From Eremophila alpestris peregrina (lineage: Eukaryota > Chordata > Aves > Passeriformes > Alaudidae), in assembly GCA_009792885.1 (NCBI GenBank), contig WMCF01000059.1:3857241-3921240 (forward strand): a DNA stretch of 64,000 bases, in the 5' to 3' direction. Positions 1-13,500 of this stretch are shown in pieces. Within the stretch, counting starts at the first letter, position 1; each line of letters opens with the position of its first letter. The notes under the pieces were generated by a model. It searched no databases and was not told the origin of the DNA. It saw nothing but the letters and a program-made list of their open reading frames with translations. Made by a program: the position numbers and the translations under genes.

Positions 1-1154
1 TTCCGCTTTAACAAACTTCCTAGATTTTTTTATGTAGTTCCCTGTTTTAGATTCAATGCTGCAGCCTGGGTTTGGCTTTGGGTGCTCCTGCAGGAATGTT
101 TAATCCAAGCTAGGGAATAATTTACTGATAATAGTTTTTGGAGCCAATTTGAGGACTGCGGGTTCCCAAGGAGCTGCTCCAAGAAGTAATCGTTTCTCGT
201 GGCTAAATTTAGTTTTAGAATCGCTATTTGCCCAAAATACACCCCGAGAGGCGCAGGGAGTTGTGGAACTCCCCATTCCCGAAGCACTAGAGGGCTCTGG
301 GCTGGCTGCAGAGCACTGTGCTTGTGGGCAGCCCCTGGGGCTGGCAGCCATCTTTCCTGCCCAGATGTGGGGGTTCAGTCTACAGGGGTTCAGTTGTGAG
401 GTGCTGCTGCAGGAACTGGTCCCAGCTCTGTCCCTTGACATCCTTTCACTCACAGCCTCCACTCTCTGGCACGGCCCACTGTCACATTCCCTGGAATTGG
501 TGCCACCACCCCAGCTTGTCCTGTCCTGGGTCTGGTGTGATCTTGAGGTGCAGATTTTGAAGTGCTGGAGGAGAAGTGGTTGAGCAGAAGTAGCCCAGAA
601 ACAGGGGAGTGTGTCTGGACTTTCCACTAAAGGTGCTCTGTTAGGAGAGTTCAGCACAGCTGGATTTTGGGGCCAATCTCCAGAATAGTGCTGACACCTC
701 TCCCAGGTGTGTTTTCCACCAGTCCTGGTGGCACCCCTGGCCTTGCTCCTAGGTGGTGGACAGGGCTGTGGTAGAGTGTTACCTTTGTAGATTTACTTGA
801 GCACAGAGCCCTCATCACACCCCATGTCCTATTCCACTGTCCCTGGGGAGACATGGGCATCACTAAACACTGTGCTGTGCATGTCCCAGCAGGTCCTGGA
901 CTGTGTGACACTGGGCTTGCACCAGGCAGGGAAGGAGGGGACTGTCCCTTGCCAGCTGAGATGGATGGTGTCCAGGACAGACAGTGTCCCTGCAACCACA
1001 GTTCTGGGAGCCTCCGGCCTTGCCTGGCTGCCTCAAAATAGGCAGTTTTGGTATCTGAGCAGTTGCAAACCCAGTTCCAGGGAGGTGAGGCAGGGCACAG
1101 ATCTCCACTGCCCCCTGCACCCTGCCCTAACTCCCTGACTGCCTGTCCCCACAG
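1..1154 (+). other. NAV1: NAV1 intron (5' part outside window)
   Basis: Ends in the acceptor for visible exon 1. I found no sequence resembling the preceding NAV1 exon, no RNA gene and no repeat here. Confidence 0.8.
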
Positions 1155-1520
1155 CTCCCTGGAGATGACCTGCTATGACAGCGATGAAGCCAACCCACGG
1201 AGCGTGTCCAGCCTCTCCAACCGCTCCTCCCCTCTGTCCTGGCGCTACGGGCAGTCCAGCCCGCGCCTGCAGGCCGGGGACGCGCCGTCGGTCGGGGGGA
1301 CGTGCCGTGCCGAGGGCACCCCGAGCTGGTACATGCACGGGGAGAGGGCGCACTACTCACACACCATGCCCATGCGCAGCCCCAGCAAGCTGAGCCACAT
1401 CTCCCGCCTGGAGCTGGTCGAGGCGCTGGACACCGACGACGTGGAGCTGAAGTCGGGGTACATGAGTGACAGTGATCTGATGGGGAAGACGCTGACGGAG
1501 GATGATGACATCACCACGGG
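1155..1520 (+). CDS. NAV1: NAV1 visible exon 1
   Basis: Acceptor CCCCACAG ends at 1154; donor GTACGT begins at 1521. The first base completes a codon from an upstream exon and two bases carry over at the end. It encodes a Ser/Arg-rich segment starting SLEMTCYDSDEANPRS, followed by the conserved block MRSPSKLSHISRLELVE and an acidic end, DDDITTG. Confidence 0.96.
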
Positions 1521-4500
1521 GTACGTGCTCATGCACAGGGAGTCGTGCCCGGAATGGGGATCTCCAGGAGGTTTCACCTGCTCCTGTTTGGCCGGTGGTG
1601 GGGGAATGCCTGGCACAGTGGGGGTGGATGGAGTGGTACATAGGTTACAGCCAGTCTGGTTAGGATTGGATCATGTCCCCACATCCTAGGAGATGCTTTC
1701 TGGTGGTTCTGGGCCAGCTGGGTCTTCTTTGGGCTGATAGGCTCCTGAGCCAGGATGAACTGCTCTCCCGGTATGTGGGAAGTGTCCAGCTTGATCTGGG
1801 TGTTCTCAGCAGGGAGCTGAGAAAAATGCATGGTCTGTAGCTGCAGAAGCCCTGAGCCAGAGTCCTGCTGGGGTGAATGCTGCTGCTTTCAGAAGTGCTC
1901 TTCAGTTTACACCAGTCAGTCTGAGTGGTTTCCTGTGACCCAGGCACTGTGGGGATGTCCTGTGGCACTCCTGGTGGTCCATGGTGGGACAGGCTGAGTC
2001 AGATCTCAGCACCCCAGTGAGAACTGGCCATCGAGGTGTTATTGCTGATGGATGACTCCACATGGAGCAGGCTGTGCTGCTGAGCAGGGTCCCTCATTCT
2101 GAGACTCCTATCCACCTCTGTCCCTCCACCCACGGGGCCCGGGCCATCTCCTGCCACATGGGCACAACCCAGCACTTCCAGGGCTCATGTTTTCTTGCCA
2201 GATGCGTCCAGCTCCTGCTGCACTGTTGAGGTGCCCCTGACTCTGGCAAGGGTCCAGGATTTGAACATGTTGGAGGTTTCCTGTTTTGGCATAGGAGAAC
2301 ATAAATAACTTGGGCGTATGAGTTGTCCCAGAGCCCAATGAGGTATTTGGCCTCCTGACAGTGCTGCTTAGGCCCTCCTGGGCTGGCTGTAGTCACATCA
2401 GTTTGGTGGAGGATAGAGCACAGCCTGTGGCTTCACACCCATCCTGGGGCCAGATATGGCCTATAGGCACATGTAGTTGCAGGGGACACACCATTGGCTA
2501 TCTGCCCCTGTGTGGCCTGAGAGTGTCTGCAGCACCGTGTGTGTCAGACCCATCCTCCCCATGGGCATGTGACCTTGGGGGCTGCCCTGTGCTTGTGAAT
2601 GAGGGAGCCTTGTGCTGGTTCAGCACGGACTCTCCTTGTAGATCTTAACCTATTGTTTGGCAGCCAGAGGTCCCATGTCACCATGTTCTTCCACTGGACT
2701 GCGAGGTGTGATTGGCAGTGGAGTGGATTTGGACTGCCCTGGGTGGCTGAGTTTGCAGCAGGGCTGGCTGTGGGGATTAAGGGTACACTGCTCCCCAGTC
2801 TCCCTCCTTGTCTCATCTCGGTGCTGCTCATGCAGGTGGATAACCTTGCGGTGCCCTTGGCTTCAGAGGCAGTGCTGGGAGGGGTGACTGGAGCAACACT
2901 TTGTCTCCATCAGCCACTGAGCAAGCGGGGGTGTGGGCAGGATCAGGGACCCATGACAGCTCAGCCCTGCACTGCTGTGGGCAGGATTCACTTCTCCTTC
3001 AGGAAGGCACAAGCTTTGGGGATGGATCCCTGTATGGCAGTGCCTCTGCAAGGTCCTGGCAGCACCACAATGCCCTGGTGTGGGTGAGGCTGTCAGTGCT
3101 GTGGTGAGCTGGGCCACGGGCAGGTGCCACAGTCCCTGTCCCTTTGCAGAATCCCCAGCATGATGCCCTGGATGTGCCCGGAGTTCTCTGCCATGCCATG
3201 CTAGAGACAGACTGGGTGCTCTATGCTGGGTACCCTTCCCAAGGAGGGGTGCTGGAGTGAGCCAGGACAGAACAGGACCCCCTCATCCACAGGGGCATAT
3301 CCTGGGGCTCAGCCATTTCACCAGGGTCGTTGTGGGCACAGGGCCATGTAGTGACCTACACAGCTTCACAGCTTCATCCTCCATGGCCCCACAGCACGAC
3401 TTGAGGGGGTTTCCCAGAGTGGGCAGTGTGGCAGGGTCTCTGTCCCAGAGCATGCCTTTGGCTGGGTGCTGGGGTACACTGAGGTGCCCTGTCCAGGAGC
3501 CTGAACACTCTGGGTGCAGAGCCTGGGAAGTAGAGCAGGGGCGTTCCTTCCTACCGAGGGCCAGATGAGATAAGGAGCTGGCCCAGAGCACTGACCCAGC
3601 ACAGCCCCTCATCCAGACTCCACTCAGCCAGCACATCCCTTTACCCAGTGCAGCCCCTCACCCAGCACAGCCCCTCATGCAGCCTCCTCGCTGGCTCTGA
3701 CCTAGAAAGCCAGCACCGCCCCAGGCCCCATCTCCCGGTGCTGCTAATGCACCGGGCAGGAGCCGCGTGCTGCAGCTGGGGCCGGCGTCCCCCAGCCCGG
3801 GCCGCGGGGCAGCGTCCCCCGCTCTGCGCCGGCGCACGCCCCAGCTTGTAGGGCAGTAGGTCAGAGACGGCTCAGAGGGCGCGGTGACACGTCCCTGTTG
3901 GACACGTCTGGGGCCGTGGAATGTGAGCCGGCATCCCCGTGGTGTGGCGGGGAAGCAGACTGCAAGGAGCGAGGGTTGAGGTAGGAGAGACACGGCCAGG
4001 GCGGGAGCACTGCCCGCAAGGTATTGAGGTGGTTTCGGCTGGGTGGAGGTTGGGGTGAGCCCAGCCAAGGAGGTTGGGGGGGACTTGAGGCCCAGCTCAG
4101 AGAGGGACTGGGATGGTCAGGTCTAAGCAGGGATTGGCTGGGGACAGTGGAGACCTCAGCAGTGTTCCTGTGTTAGCCAAATTTAACCCTACTGGCATCC
4201 TGGCTTCTCACCCGGCTGTACCTGCATCCATCGCTTGCCACTCTTCTCTACCTGCTGCTGGTTTCAGGGTCTGGAAAGCTCTGGCTTTGGCCTCCTATTT
4301 GGCAGCACATACCTTTTGTTCCCAATGTCACCATATCCTCATTGTGCAGTACATCAGGGCAGGGAGCTGGCACAGGGAGCACCCACCAGGATGTGTCTGG
4401 GGTGATTGAAGGGATAGAAGGGATACTGCTGCTCTCTTCCTGCCCTATCCTGCCTGTCCTCCTGGGGCCTGGGCAGGGCATGGGCAGAGATAGCACCCAG

Positions 4501-7500
4501 TCTTGGCCTGTTTCTCCAACACTAAAACATACTGCCTTCTTTGGTCAGCTCTGGTTCCCACCTGCTCCCATTCACTGGCCACTTGCTGTTCCCTGCCCTG
4601 AGGCCAGTTTCAGGAAGAATGAGGTGCAACTGGTGACACTTTCCCACCCATCCAGTCTGAGGTTGTTTTCTGAACACTGGAGGTTACCCCACCAAGGTCA
4701 CTCTGCGGGGAGGCTTCCCCAAGGACATCTCTGCATAGCCACACCGTGGGTGCCTTCACATGCAGACCTGCATGTGAACCAGGCAGTGGTGAGAAGCATG
4801 GAGCAGGATGTGCAAGCCAGGTTTGGCCTGGTTTTGTTCCGGCCATGTCCTGCATTGTCTGAGCAGTGCCACCACATTATGGCCGCATGTTGGTGTGTCT
4901 CCCCCTGTGCTGTGTGTGCCCAGAACCTGACCTGATGTGTTGTGTCCTGAGTAGTGGCTCAGCACCGTCCCTGTGTGTTCCCTAGGGCCAGCTGGGTCAC
5001 AGTGGGAGTGAGTGGAATGCTGCCAAGGCTTTGCTGCAGTTGGGAGCTCATGGGGTGCAGAGGGAGCTAGCAGGGCTGGCTGCTGAGTCAGCACCTTCTG
5101 CTGCAGTGGCTGCAGGAGCAGTGATGGTCTTGTGTGTGCTGCAGGGCTGTGGTCTGGGGCCATAGCTCTGGAGCCAGTCCCTGGGGCTCTGCATGTCCCT
5201 TGGAGCTTCCAGAGCCCTGAGGGAGTCTTTGTTCAACTCTGCCGACTGCTGTGATTTCAGGTTGTCCTTTTGGATCTTGTTTGTTGGAGGTAGAAAGGGA
5301 AGCAGCATTGCATCCCACTGCAGCAGCGGCAGCATGTGCACTGTTGTGATCTGGGTACTGCTCTGACTCTGCTCGTGGGCATGAAATGGAACTGAGGCAG
5401 CAGCTTTTGGAATTGGGAGTGCAGGGCACATGTGTCTAGCCCGTGGCACACCCCAGACACTGTCCCAGATCACTGTGATGGTGCTGCTGGCAGCCAAGCA
5501 CTGCAGAGCCTGTGATCCCCTCCAGCAGGGCTGGGGGCTGCCAGCAGCATCCTCCCAGGAGGGATGCTCTGGAGCTGACACCCGCTGCGCTCTGGCTGGC
5601 CTTGCTCCGGCTTCCTCGCAGCTCCTCGGGCTCAGCGCAGGCTGTAGGCGGGAGCAGATGTTTGGCTCAGCTCCCCAGGAACAGCAGGGGAGCAGCCGCC
5701 CTCCTCCTGCTCCAAGCAGGACTGGAGCTGGAGCCTGCTCCCTTCCCTCGAACTCCCCTTGCTCCACTTTGGCTAGTCCAGGATGACCCCATGCCCTGTC
5801 CCAGCGAGCCCATGAAGTCATTCCTCATCAGGGACATCCCCTGGGGCATGGCTGTGGCCCTGCACGTGGCCTGGCGTGTGTGTGGACCCTGGCCTGGCTG
5901 GCTGGGGAGCAGTGTTGTATAAATATTTGCTGCGCCGCGTGCCGGGCTTGCGAGTTCCTCCCTCCAGCTGGGTACAGGGGATGCTCCCGGAAAGGGGCCC
6001 CAGGACCCCACTGGGCATCAGCACCATTGAAGTGCCTTCCTGTGTGCTGCTTTCTAGCAATTCTGTCATTTAGGATTTGGGTTGAGGCACCCAGCGCTGA
6101 TCCTTGGCCCCTGGGGATGTGACAGTGGCTGCATGAGGCATGTTTCAGGAAGGGAATCCTGAGGTTATGAGGCTTGGGGGTGCAGGGCACCTGGGGGTCA
6201 GTGCACACCCAGGATGCGGGAAGCTGCTGGCTTCTGCGGCTTGTTGATGAGACTGGATGCAGATACGGGACACAGCCAAGCGCAGGGTTGGACCTCACAC
6301 ACCCATGTGCCCTGGAGAAAGCTGCTGGGGAGAATATGACCCCCAAACCCACCTGCTTCTCTGCCACCTGGGGACCTCAAGACCTGGCTTTGCCATGTGC
6401 CACCCTGCCACCTCTGGAGGGGCCTGGCTACTCTGGACTGAGGCGTCCGAGGTCACCGGCTTGTCCAGACAACAGGAAAAATAGGAATTTCACAAGCAGG
6501 CTGAGTCATGCTGCTCCCCACCCCGGCACTGCCCTGGGACTCTCTGAGCATTGCACATGGCCTCTTGCAGCCCCATGTGCCACCGTGGCCCGGGTGAGGT
6601 TCCATATGTCACCAAAACTGCCAGCGGAGATCCCCGTACTGGGACACGTTTCCTCCGGGGTTTCCACTACCTGGGGGGGGAGCAGAGGGGTGACCAGAGC
6701 CGAGCTCTCAGCCAGGAGTGTGGTTGGTGTCCATGGCTGATGTCACTGCAGCAGGCAGTGAGTGCTGGCTGATCCCCCACAGCCTCAGCCTTGCTTGCCG
6801 CAAGGAAATCAGACCCCACTATTACAGCAGTTGATGGTGCAGGGCTGGGATGGAGGCACAGCCTGGCCATGGGTCCCCCCCTTGCAGGGACCACGCATGC
6901 TCAGGGGTCCTGTTGTAGTCCTCTGCACCCCTCAGGGACCAGGGGGACCAGAGACCAGAGGCAGTGCTGCCTGGAGAATGGGGTCCTGAATCAACTGCAG
7001 GATGTGATGTTGATCTTCTTCCGCTGGGTGAGCTCAGTCAAGTCAGATCCCTCTTCCCTACCTCAGTTCCCCATCTGCCAGATCTCTGCAGAACCCTGTT
7101 CCTTTGAGTGCAGCTTCGGAGAAAGGTACCAGATCACAGTACCCAAAATCCAAGCAGGAGATACCTAGGGTTAAGTAGCCTGACTCTCTGATGGGGTACC
7201 TGGGGGTCTGGGAGGGATCCTGAAGGGTATGGAGGGGTTTGTAGGGCTGTGGGATCAGGGAAGTCAGGGAGTGTTGATGCTTTCTGGTTCCTGATGCGGA
7301 TATGAGGGGGATGCAGAACCCCGCCCTGCCCACATCCATGGGGAGCTCCCAACCCCCTCAACGGGATTTATGAAGCTAATTGTTTTTTCTGCCCCATTAA
7401 GTGGAGGAGAGGGGGAGGGTATGAAGAGCCCTGGCTGTGTCTGTGCTTTCCTCACTGCTCCTACTTTAAGTCACAGCATTAGGATGGGTCTTTGGAGCAC

Positions 7501-10500
7501 CAGTGCCGCAGAGCCCCCTCAATGCCAGTGATCTGCAGATGTGGAGTCGGTGCACGCTTAAGTGCTTAAGTGCACGCCGTGCATTTCCTCCCCTGCCACA
7601 GGAGGAAGGGACCAGGCCAGACCAGGACTTGCTTCCATCGAAGGTGGGTTCAGACTGGCAGTGGGGATCTGGCTGGACCAGTCTGGCAGGGACATGAGTG
7701 TCAGGAGCATTGCTGCCAGTGGATCTGGGTGCTACATGGGTGGCAGGTGTCTGTGCTGGTGTGAGACAGGTGAATTAAGGAGAGTTCAAAACCTTCCAGC
7801 TTCAACAGCAACCTCTGCTGAGAAATGTGCTGGGGGCACTCCTCTGTACAGGGCTCAGTGCGTGTGCTGGTGGCCAAGGATCTGCTGTGACCAGCAGCGA
7901 TTCTCTACCATCATCTCACACCAGGCCTGTGGCCCTGGCAGGGTCAAAGCTGCCTTTTCTAGTGCCGGGCTGTGCCAGGCTGGCTCCCCTGCCACCCAGG
8001 ATGCCCAGATTTGGGCCCAGCAGAAGCTGCTCTGAGCCTTGCCTGAGCCGCCCGTGGCGGGGCTGAGGCAGCCAGCCAGGAGAAGAGGAGGGAAGGGCCA
8101 GCATCCGGCATCGTGCCCGGCCGGAGGGGCCAGAGGGATGCAGTGCTGGACGGGCTGTGCCGTTGGTGCACGCAGCAACAGGGCTGTCACCACCCCACAG
8201 GGCTGGCTGCGCCACCAGCCCCTGGCCATCCCCTCCTGCCACGGCTTGGTGGGTGTGGGCACGAGCTGATTAGTGGGGACAGGGACGGTCAGGTACCCCT
8301 GTCCTGCCATGCCATGCTGTGCCGTGCTGGGGCAAGCCCTATGTGGTGAGTGATGGGGCAGTGGGGAAGGAGCCAAGAGGCGTTGCCTTTGCTTCAAGGA
8401 AGGAATTACTTATTTCCCAGCCTGCAGGGATGGGTTCTGTCTTGCCAAGGCTGCAGTTAACTCTCTCTGCCCTCTGTGGCCGGGCTGTCAAAGTTGTCTC
8501 TGTACCATCCCGGTGAGGACCCTACCCTGCAGCATGGCTCTTGCTGTGATGCGAGAGAGAGAAAAAAGGGACAGAAGTAGGGGTTTTGGTCAATGAAAGG
8601 CAGAGCAGGGCAGGCATGGGTGTCCTTTCTGTGAATGAGCGCCGGGGTTGTTGGGAGCAGCTGCCCCGGTACCCCATAGTGGGACTCGCATCGGGGAGGC
8701 GGTTCCTTTGGGGAGAGAGAACAGAGCAGTTTGGGAGGCACTGGTTCCAGGCCGAGTACTGAGGAATGGCCTCTGGTATCACACCGTGGGCTGGTCTGGG
8801 GGTCACTGGGGTGTGGGGATGTGAATGGTTGTTTGGGGGCTCTGCGGGCATCTGGGGGGACGCTAGGGGACACCAGGGACAGGGGTCGGGGCCGGGAGGC
8901 AGAATGCGGGGACATGGCCGTGGGCTGGGGAGGGCGGGGCTTGGAGCCCGTCCCGGCGGGGACGGGGAGGGACTGAAGGACGGCGGAGGGGGTCCGGTGC
9001 CGCTGTCGCTTTAAGGCGCGGGCAGCGGGGCGGTCCCGCCGCCCCCCGCCCCTCTCGCCCGCCCGGCGGGGCCGCGCCGCGTCGCGGGCAGCACGATGCT
9101 GCGGGCGGGGAGGCCGCGCCGCGCCCCGCGCCTCGCCAGCAGGTACGGCACGGGCAGGGAACGGGCACCGGGCGGGGACGCGGCCGGAGCTCGGCCCCGG
9201 CAGACAAAGCCCCGCGCCCCGGGGCCGCTCCGCGGGCGGTGCTTTGTCTCGGCCGCGCTGCGGGGTGGAGGAAAGGGGGGTCGGGGCAGTGCGGCCGCGC
9301 CCGGCACCCCGGCATCGCGGCATCGGGGCATCGGGGCGGCTCCCGCGGGCCTTTCCATCCTCTGCCCCGGCACCCCCATCCTCCGGCCCGGCCCCCGCCC
9401 CGCACCTGCAGTACGGCCGGGCCGATCTCCGGAGCTCCCGAGGCTCTGGTGCCCTCGGACGTCGGGCGTGACCCCCGGGTTGCCGAGCGCGGGGCTCCGA
9501 GTCGGGGCGCGGGCGGGCGGGAGCGGAGCATCCCCGCGGACCGTGCCGTGGTCTGAATCCATCCCCCGCTCCTACCGGTGCAGCCGCCTCCCCGCGCCGG
9601 GGCTGGGGCCAGGATGCTCATCCCCGAGGCCGTGCCGGACCATCCCGTCTTCAGCGGGTCCTGCCCGCCCGCCTGCTGGCGCCGCGGGGCGCGGCAGGAC
9701 GGACACGCTGCCCTTGAGCATCCCCGTCGCCGGGAGCTGCCGCGGGGCTGCTTACGGGTGGGTTCAGTGCGGGATCATCTGCAGGAGCTGGGAATGGCTC
9801 TGGGTAAGATGGAGGGGATGTAGCACAAAGCAAGGGGTCAATTTTGCCCCGGCGTGACACTCTGACATGGCTACCCCCTGTTTGTGGGTTCAGGGGGGCA
9901 CTCGACGTGCCAGGGCTCGGCCATGCTCCCGGAGTTTGTGCTTGCTGAGGGGCCAGTGATGCTGTGATTGAGGCTTTCCTTGCTGTGCTGCCTATGGTAT
10001 ACACGTACCAGTCTGGGGGGATCCCTCAGTGCACCAGCTGTGTGCCCCATAAGAGAGTCAGAGGCGCCCTCTCCATGTACTGCTGGCTCCTCAGCCCCAC
10101 CCCGTGGCTTTAGTGATTTTGGGATGTGACCTTCCATGTTGTCTTTTCTTGGTACAGGGTGTCGAGGAGGATTTGGAGTCACCTCCTTAACCTCTGACCC
10201 TCTGCCCCCTTCTCAGTGGCTCTCTGGATGCCTGGGGCAGTGTGGGTGTTTGCATGCATGGCTGGGAGAGTGTTTGGGGTTTCCCTGGCTGGCCCCAAAA
10301 GCCAGACTGAGACACCCAGCACCACATGTGGCCCCAGCTGTGTAGGATGCAGCCCTACAAAGCGTGGCCTCACTCCTGGCACTGTCCACTGCCAGGTGAT
10401 GCCAGGCTGGGAGAGGAGCTTTGCTGCAGGCTCTGGGGTGGGGATTTCCATCCCAATGGGAACTCAGCCTAGGCATAGGGCTGGTGGTGAGACATGTCTT

Positions 10501-13500
10501 GGAGCTGAGGAGCTCAGCAGCACATCCTGAGTGCACAATCCTATTGAAATCCCTTCCTGGGCAGCAGCACCTGCTGGCTCTGTCCCAGAAGCTGCTGTGG
10601 GGGCACAGGGGGCTGTGTCCATCCTGGCTCTGGCCAGTCTCTGCTAAACTCCTCCCTGAAAGAGCAGGACATGCAGTGCAGGTCGTATGGTTCTGGAGCT
10701 GCCTTTGTTGCTCCTTGAGCTTTGGGCATCGGATGGAGATGGTGGTGGCTGTTGCTTTTGCTCTGCCACTGCTGTTGGGGCTCTGGTGTTTGTTGGACTT
10801 CACTTGCACCTCTGTGTCCCTGAAGAGAAACACACATCTCTTGGGACTGGGGCTGGCTGCAATTCCCAGCTCTGCAGCCCACTCCAACACCACAGCTTGT
10901 CACAGAATCATGGCATGGTGTGGGTTGGAAGGGACCTTAACATTTATCTTGTGCCACTCCCTGCCATGGCCGGGGGCACCTTTCACTAGGTGGGGTTGCT
11001 CCAAGCCCCATCCAACCTGACCTTGAACATTTCAGTGACAGGGCAACCACAGCTTCTCTGTGCAGCCTGTTCCAGTGTTGTCTCCCCCGGCCCTTGGAGG
11101 CTGCGAGGCCTCACTGACCTACTCAGCTGCTGACCTGAAAGGTGCTGTGCTCATCCTGCTGGAAGGTGCTCCATGCCTGTCTGTGCCAGATCACCATGGG
11201 CATAGCCCCATGCTGTGGAACCAGCCGAGCCCTTGGGGCACCCAGGCAGCTGCTGCCCCAGTGTGGTGTTGACTGATGGCACTGCAGATGGGCTTCTGCA
11301 CACTTGGCTGAGCCCCGGCATGGAGCAGCCACCTCAGCACAGCAGCAGATCCCAGACTTGCTGCCTCTTGCTGCTGGGGGCTGGAGAGGGGCAGTAGGGT
11401 GCAGTGGGTGGGGACCGCGCCAGAAAGGGTGGATGCTACTGGGTAGTTGGTTTGTTTATTCCAGGAGTCCTGCCCTTTCAGACAATCCTCACCTGCCTCC
11501 AGGGTCAGAGCAGGTTGCCGGGGGCCTGTTGCCAGCTGTGATGCTGCCAGCCCTGTGTTGTGGGTGGTGGCTTCCCTGAGCTGTGGACATCCCTCCAACC
11601 CCGCCAAAGCTCCACAGACCCTTAATGGGGAGAAGCAGGGTCACTGAGGCTTGTGTTCCAGAGGAACACGAGCCCATGCCAGGCTGGGCTGAAGCCAGCC
11701 ATGGGCCCTGCATACCGTGTCCCTGCCATGGGCACTACCAGGAGCTGCTTTTTGCCCCGGCAGCCCCTGGAACAGGGAGATCCCGCTGGTGGTGGGACCC
11801 ATTGGGCTGAGCAAGTGTCTGATGCTGTCTCTCTCTTACAGCTGGGATGAGAGCAGCTCCATCAGCAGTGGCCTCAGCGATGCCTCCGACAACCTCAGCT
11901 CGGAGGAGTTCAATGCCAGCTCCTCGCTCAACTCCCTGCCCTCCACCCCCACGGCCTCACGCAGGAACTCGGCCATAGCGGTAGGTGTGAGAGGCACCCG
12001 GACCCTTTCCAGCACCTATCCCACCTTTCCTGCCTCCACCCCAGTGGCAAAGAGGGCACGGAGGGTGCCAGTGTGAGGAAACAAGGATGGCACAGGGTGT
12101 CTGCTGCGTCCTTCTCCCAGCTGGCTGATGTTCTCTGGGGATGGGTTTGGGGTGGGTGCCAGGAGTGCCCCTGACTCTGCTCTGCCCCCAGCTGCGCACG
12201 GACTCAGAGAAGCGCTCGCTGGCGGAGAGCGGACTGAGCTGGTACGGTGAGGGGGACGAGAAGGCACCCAAGAAGCTGGACTACGACAGCAGCAGCCTCA
12301 AGATGGAGCATGGCTCCTCCAAGTGGCGGCGTGAGCCCTCGGAGGGTGGCGAGGAGGGGCCCAAGGGTGGTGAGCTGAAGAAGCCTGTCAGCCTGGGCAC
12401 CCCAGGTTCCCTCAAGAAGGGCAAGACTCCTCCAGTGGCTGTGACCTCCCCCATCACCCACACGGCCCAGAGCACTCTCAAAGTGGCAGGTAAAAACCAG
12501 TCTGGTCAGGGTCCAGCTCCTTTGATGGGGAGAAGGTTGGGTGGTGTCATTGTGTGCCTTCCTCAAGCACGTGGGCCACGGGATGGCCTATGGCTGTGCT
12601 CAAACCCAGGAGCTGGGTGTGTGCTGTAAGGGCAGGCAGGGTTGTGTTTTGGGCTGCAGGCAGGTTGGGAGTCGGTGCCTGCCTCATGGTCTCATGTCCA
12701 TGCACCAGGCTGGGGGGTTGTTAAGTGCACCAGAGGTCTGGTATGTCCCTTCTCTGTCACATCTCTGCATCTCTGGTGCCCATGTCCTGTCTGGGCTCAT
12801 TCACTTCCAAATGTTCCCAAAGCCTCCAGGGACACTAACCTGTATTTTCTTGCCACCAGGCAAGCCAGAGGCCAAAGTCACTGACAAGAGCAAACTGTCA
12901 GTGAAGAACACGGGCCTGCAGCGCTCCTCCTCCGATGCTGGCCGTGACCGCACCGCAGATGCCAAGAAGCCGCCATCAGGGCTTGCACGCCCCTCATCCT
13001 CCAGCTCCTTTGGCTACAAGAAACCAGCTCCTGCCACTGGCACAGCCACTGTCATGCAGGCTGGGGGCTCAGCCACGCTCGGCAAGATCCAGAAGAGCTC
13101 TGGCATCCCTGTTAAGCCAGTCAGTGGAAGGAAAACAAGCCTCGATGTCTCCAATGCACCTGAGCCTGGGTTCCTGGCACCAGGGGCTCGCTCCAACATT
13201 CAGTACCGCAGCCTGCCCCGGCCGGCCAAGTCCAGCTCCATGAGTGTGACCGGGGGCCGCAGCGCAGCCCGGCCGGTCAGCAGCAGCATTGACCCCAGCC
13301 TGCTGAGCACCAAGCAGGGCGGCATCTCAGTGTCACGGCTCAAGGAGCCATCCAAGGTTGGCACTGGCCGTGGCACACCGGCCCCTGTGAACCAGACAGA
13401 CCGTGAGAAGGAGAAGGCCAAGGCCAAGGCAGTGGCACTCGACTCCGAGTGCAGCACCCTAAAGAGCGCCAGCTCACCTGAGAGCACACCAAAAGCCCAG

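Noticed and set aside
5919..5926. TATAAATA box in NAV1 intron
   Set aside because: No CpG island, open first exon or donor follows at a sensible distance; one TATA match is not enough.
9578..9823. Open frame starting MQPPPRAGAG in the NAV1 CpG island
   Set aside because: No suitable splice donor in phase and no resemblance to NAV1; the upstream 9096 start is better supported.
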